Assembly (NCBI GenBank): GCA_002825465.1
Contig: PJER01000038.1
Location: 1 to 23,796, forward strand
Length of the DNA: 23,796 nucleotides
Reading direction: 5' to 3'
DNA from: Candidatus Thorarchaeota archaeon MP8T_1
GTDB taxonomy: Archaea > Asgardarchaeota > Thorarchaeia > Thorarchaeales > Thorarchaeaceae
Below the pieces are notes generated by a model. It had not been told where the DNA came from, ran no database searches, and worked only from the letters and a program-made list of their open reading frames with translations. Shown here piece after piece: positions 21,523-23,796 of this stretch; the first letter of the stretch is position 1, and each line of letters starts with the position of its first letter. The translations under genes and the position numbers were made by a program.

Positions 21523-22056
21523 CTATTCATCAATGATACGTAAATTGTCTGGATATACTATTGCATTTTCAATGTATGAGTCAACATAGATGTCAATCGC
21601 TTTTCTAGCTGGATCATCAGAACTGAAGTTTCGCATATACTTAGCTGGTATTCCAGCATAGATACTATATGGTTTGGTTTCGGTCTTGTCGTGAAGTAGA
21701 GCACAGTTACCAATCAAGACCCCTTCTGAAACCTTACTTCCTAACATGAGCACTGCACCCATGCCAATTGCTGCGTTATCTGCTATCTCTTCCGCATGGA
21801 TTGATGCATTATGTCCTATATTAACACGCCTTCCGATTCGAGTTATGAATCTAGGGTCTGAGTGAATCACAACACCGTCCTGTATATTGGTCTCATCATC
21901 AATTACAATAGATCCTCGGTCGCCTCGTATTGAGACCATAGGTGCAACAAATACACGTTCTCCGATTTTAACATCGCCAATTACTGAGGCTTGGGGATGA
22001 ACATAGGCGGTTCGCGCAATCTCTGGTATTTTATCTCCTAATGCATAGACTGTCAT
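21523..22056 (-). CDS. Gamma-class carbonic anhydrase-like protein (left-handed beta-helix)
   Basis: A protein of 177 residues with hexapeptide repeats (IGDVKIGERVFVAP onward) forming a left-handed beta-helix. The zinc histidines His65, His82 and His87 (VVIHSD, IGHNASIHAEEI) and the accompanying Arg44, Asp46 and Gln59 (SIRGDRG, NIQD) match the spacing in the Methanosarcina Cam active site. It lacks Cam's acidic loop and signal peptide, so it is of the cytosolic CamH/YrdA-like kind, for which hydration of CO2 is likely but not proven. I choose ATG 22056; a TTG at 22065 overlaps the methyltransferase stop. The gap of five bases or less shows an operon with the methyltransferase. Confidence 0.92.
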   Translation of the reverse strand: MTVYALGDKIPEIARTAYVHPQASVIGDVKIGERVFVAPMVSIRGDRGSIVIDDETNIQDGVVIHSDPRFITRIGRRVNIGHNASIHAEEIADNAAIGMGAVLMLGSKVSEGVLIGNCALLHDKTETKPYSIYAGIPAKYMRNFSSDDPARKAIDIYVDSYIENAIVYPDNLRIIDE

Positions 22057-22061
22057 TGCAA

Positions 22062-22772
22062 TCAACTCTTGACCAGTATACCTACGTAGGTTACGCCACT
22101 CTGATATTTTCGTTCAAGTTTCCATCCTGCTTGTTCTGCAAGATAGCTCATTTCTTCTGGAGTGGCTAGACGTAAGTCCCACCAATCTTCGATTAAGTCT
22201 TTGTACTTGGTTCTCATCCTGATGAGTCCTTTTGGTCGTCCACGTTCAACATTCATCTGGTGGTAATCAAGATGTTGTTGTGTGTCAGTTTTTACGATAT
22301 CTGCACTTTGAGCTATGATGATTCCTCCATTGGTAGTTATTCGGTCAAGTGTCTTCAGCATCGCAATAATACTATCATCATCTCCAAGAATGCCAAAGTT
22401 ATTCCCGAACATAATGACCGTATCGAATGTCGAATCAGGGAAATCGAGTCCTCCTACTGACATGAGATAGGTTTCTTGAAGTCCTCTTGATTTACATGCT
22501 TCAACGGCTCCAGGTGCAGAATCAATTCCTACAGTTTCTAATCCAAATCCCTTGAGATAGAAACCCACTCTTCCTGCACCGCATCCAATGTCAAGCACTT
22601 TCCCTTTTGCATGCTGGATACCAAGTCGCTCGAGATCATCCCACTCGAGGAGAGTTTTGATATAATCCTTTACTGAATAGGTTTCAATTCTCCCATCTTC
22701 TCGCTCTATGTAATATGTTCCTTCTTTTCCCGCAGCGGCATCTTTCATAATTTCACTCCATGGGTCTGACAT
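22062..22772 (-). CDS. Class I SAM-dependent methyltransferase
   Basis: A protein of 236 residues with a Rossmann-fold methyltransferase domain. Motif I is D61-I-G-C-G-A-G67 (KVLDIGCGAGRVGFYL), motif II has the acidic GIDSAPGAVEACKSRG, and motif III/IV is FPDSTFDTVIMFGNNFGIL. The N-terminal 55 residues (EREDGRIETYSVKDYIKTLLEW) form a lid, and the C-terminus contributes the strands KLERKYQSGVTYVGIL. The acceptor is probably a small molecule; the family is broad and no acceptor-specific motif is visible. It is the first gene of a minus-strand operon with the gamma-carbonic anhydrase-like gene. I see no convincing TATA box upstream. Confidence 0.9.
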   Translation of the reverse strand: MSDPWSEIMKDAAAGKEGTYYIEREDGRIETYSVKDYIKTLLEWDDLERLGIQHAKGKVLDIGCGAGRVGFYLKGFGLETVGIDSAPGAVEACKSRGLQETYLMSVGGLDFPDSTFDTVIMFGNNFGILGDDDSIIAMLKTLDRITTNGGIIIAQSADIVKTDTQQHLDYHQMNVERGRPKGLIRMRTKYKDLIEDWWDLRLATPEEMSYLAEQAGWKLERKYQSGVTYVGILVKS

Positions 22773-22887
22773 ATCATCATGTTAGACTGTCTTTGATGAA
22801 AAAACCATCGATTTCATTGGCTGAAGAGATTATGCGAATCGTTAAATTCACTAAATACATGACTTCAGAAGTGGAGAGTTTCAAAAT

Positions 22888-23631
22888 ATGAGCACGCAAG
22901 GTGAAACCTCAGATTCTAGTGATTTTCCAGAAACTTCTATCACCATATATGGTGGAAAGACTGATGCTGTTGGAGCAGATGCAAAATCCATCCTTGGAAT
23001 TGCAGATGACGAATACTACGGTACTTGGTTAAGCATGGGTCTTATGCGCAGACTTGGATTTCTTTTTGAAGGCGGTGTTGAGAGCGCTGGAGGTCTTGCG
23101 GAGATTCTATGTATGTTCGCACTTCTAATCATAGTACTTGCAATGTTTGCTCTCTGGAGTGTAGCTGTTGTCTTTGCTGTTGTCTTAGTATTGACTATCC
23201 TAAGCGGTGGCGCAGGATACAAATTCCTTCGAGCTGTCTATATCACAGCACCTCTATCCCGACTTGAAACATCCAAAGTCAACGAATTTGTAGTCGATCA
23301 ACTTCGTAAAGGTAGATTCGTGAAGGTTGAAGGAATTGGTACAGCTGAAAGAATGGCCGAAACCACTCAGAAATCATCAATCGCACTCTCATATTTTCGA
23401 AGAGGTATTCAGTTCGCACTTCTAATTGCAACGATCTTTCTGTTAACTGAGATTGTGTACTATCTGATGAATCAACATTGGCTTTCAGGATTAAACACTG
23501 ACACAGCTGAATTCGAGATGACAGTCCTCATCATATTTGGACTGCTTTTCCTAATTGGAATTGTAGTGATGGATACCGGAGTTCTCCTAAGAAGGAGTCT
23601 TGCAAAGAATCTTGCAGAAGAGAGTAATTAG
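22888..23631 (+). CDS. Unknown membrane protein, two helical hairpins
   Basis: A protein of 247 residues with an acidic, Ser-rich, probably disordered N-terminus (about 45 residues), two adjacent helices near 70-110 (ILCMFALLIIVLAMFALWSV, AVVFAVVLVLTILSGG), a soluble middle (about 110-170, SRLETSKVNEFVVDQLRKGRFVKVEG) and two further helices near 175-230. The basic ending LLRRSLAKNLAEESN should be cytoplasmic. I recognise no family. GGAGAG lies nine bases before the ATG. Its TAG overlaps the stop of the convergent gene fragment at the window edge by four bases. Confidence 0.78.
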   Translation: MSTQGETSDSSDFPETSITIYGGKTDAVGADAKSILGIADDEYYGTWLSMGLMRRLGFLFEGGVESAGGLAEILCMFALLIIVLAMFALWSVAVVFAVVLVLTILSGGAGYKFLRAVYITAPLSRLETSKVNEFVVDQLRKGRFVKVEGIGTAERMAETTQKSSIALSYFRRGIQFALLIATIFLLTEIVYYLMNQHWLSGLNTDTAEFEMTVLIIFGLLFLIGIVVMDTGVLLRRSLAKNLAEESN

Positions 23632-23796
23632 ATCACATCAAATACTATTGCCCAGAACTCTCGTTCAGAAACCCCTGTTCTAAGTTCACGAAGTTCTCCT
23701 TTGATGTTATCGAAGGCTGCATGCGATTGACGAATCTTGTGTTCTTCATGGGTCTTCTTTACACGTTCAGTGATCTCTCTTGCCTGCTTCGGGGTT
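23628..23796 (-). CDS. C-terminal fragment of an unknown gene (partial)
   Basis: An open frame of 55 codons enters from the right edge and ends with TAA at 23630-23628. The visible residues are charged and mostly helical (TPKQAREITERVKKTHEEHK, then FDNIKGELRELR), ending in EREFWAIVFDVI, which suggests a coiled-coil tail. Its stop interlocks with that of the plus-strand gene within the tetranucleotide TTAG. The frame is free of stops throughout and its codon use looks normal, but with only 55 residues the function cannot be judged. Confidence 0.55.
   Translation of the reverse strand, partial: TPKQAREITERVKKTHEEHKIRQSHAAFDNIKGELRELRTGVSEREFWAIVFDVI

Noticed and set aside
1..23796. CRISPR array, insertion sequence, integrase or phage genes
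   Set aside because: No regularly spaced direct repeats, transposase motifs or terminal inverted repeats were seen; gene order looks like ordinary chromosome.

Overview
The window is AT-rich and very probably from an archaeon. Several starts are leaderless or nearly so, with a TATA-like box 24-30 bases upstream (ATGs at 2717, 4135, 16527, 18856, 21108), while genes inside operons have Shine-Dalgarno sites or stop/start overlaps. Two things point to the Asgard group, with a Thorarchaeia-like lineage as my best guess: a longin/roadblock-like protein at the left edge, and a very large soluble multi-PAS kinase beside eukaryote- or bacterium-like genes (FKBP12-type isomerase, vWA protein, barstar). 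This placement is inference from gene content; no rRNA or marker gene is present.

Layout. 1-1081 (-): a membrane protein with an internally duplicated sensor-like fold, followed four bases later by a longin/roadblock-like gene that runs off the edge. 1258-2609: two divergent GNAT acetyltransferases. 2717-4926 (+): FKBP12-type prolyl isomerase, luciferase-like flavin oxidoreductase and a membrane-anchored UlaG-like metallo-beta-lactamase-fold protein, each with its own promoter. 4927-5482 has no gene, but it holds a chain of inverted repeats that looks like an undescribed structured RNA, then the promoter of the next operon. 5483-12917 (+): a three-gene phosphorelay, tightly coupled by stop/start overlaps: a ~1850-residue kinase with ten PAS and two GAF domains, a stand-alone Rcp1-like receiver, and a REC-PAS-kinase hybrid. 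No gene in it has a DNA-binding output domain.

12914-16527 (-): a secreted, membrane-tethered M28 metallopeptidase with calcium-binding thrombospondin-3-like repeats, ammonia-dependent NAD synthetase and an unknown membrane protein. 16671-17564 (+): a soluble vWA protein of the VwkA/alpha-kinase-associated type. 17626-18744 (-): an unknown membrane protein. 18856-19787 (+): a HEAT-repeat protein translationally coupled to a barstar-like protein, with a second structured element just downstream. 19978-20809: OsmC protein and a convergent zinc-ribbon protein. 20878-21464 (-): two tandem paralogous small beta-rich proteins. 21523-22772 (-): a methyltransferase and gamma-carbonic anhydrase operon. 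22888-23631 (+): an unknown four-helix membrane protein, convergent with a gene fragment at the right edge.

The best candidates for something new are the two structured non-coding elements (5028-5191 and 19788-19890), the three-gene phosphorelay whose two kinases share a PAS subtype, the HEAT-barstar pair, and the paralogous small protein pair with a palindromic promoter. Perfect palindromes with six-base spacers lie at several promoters.
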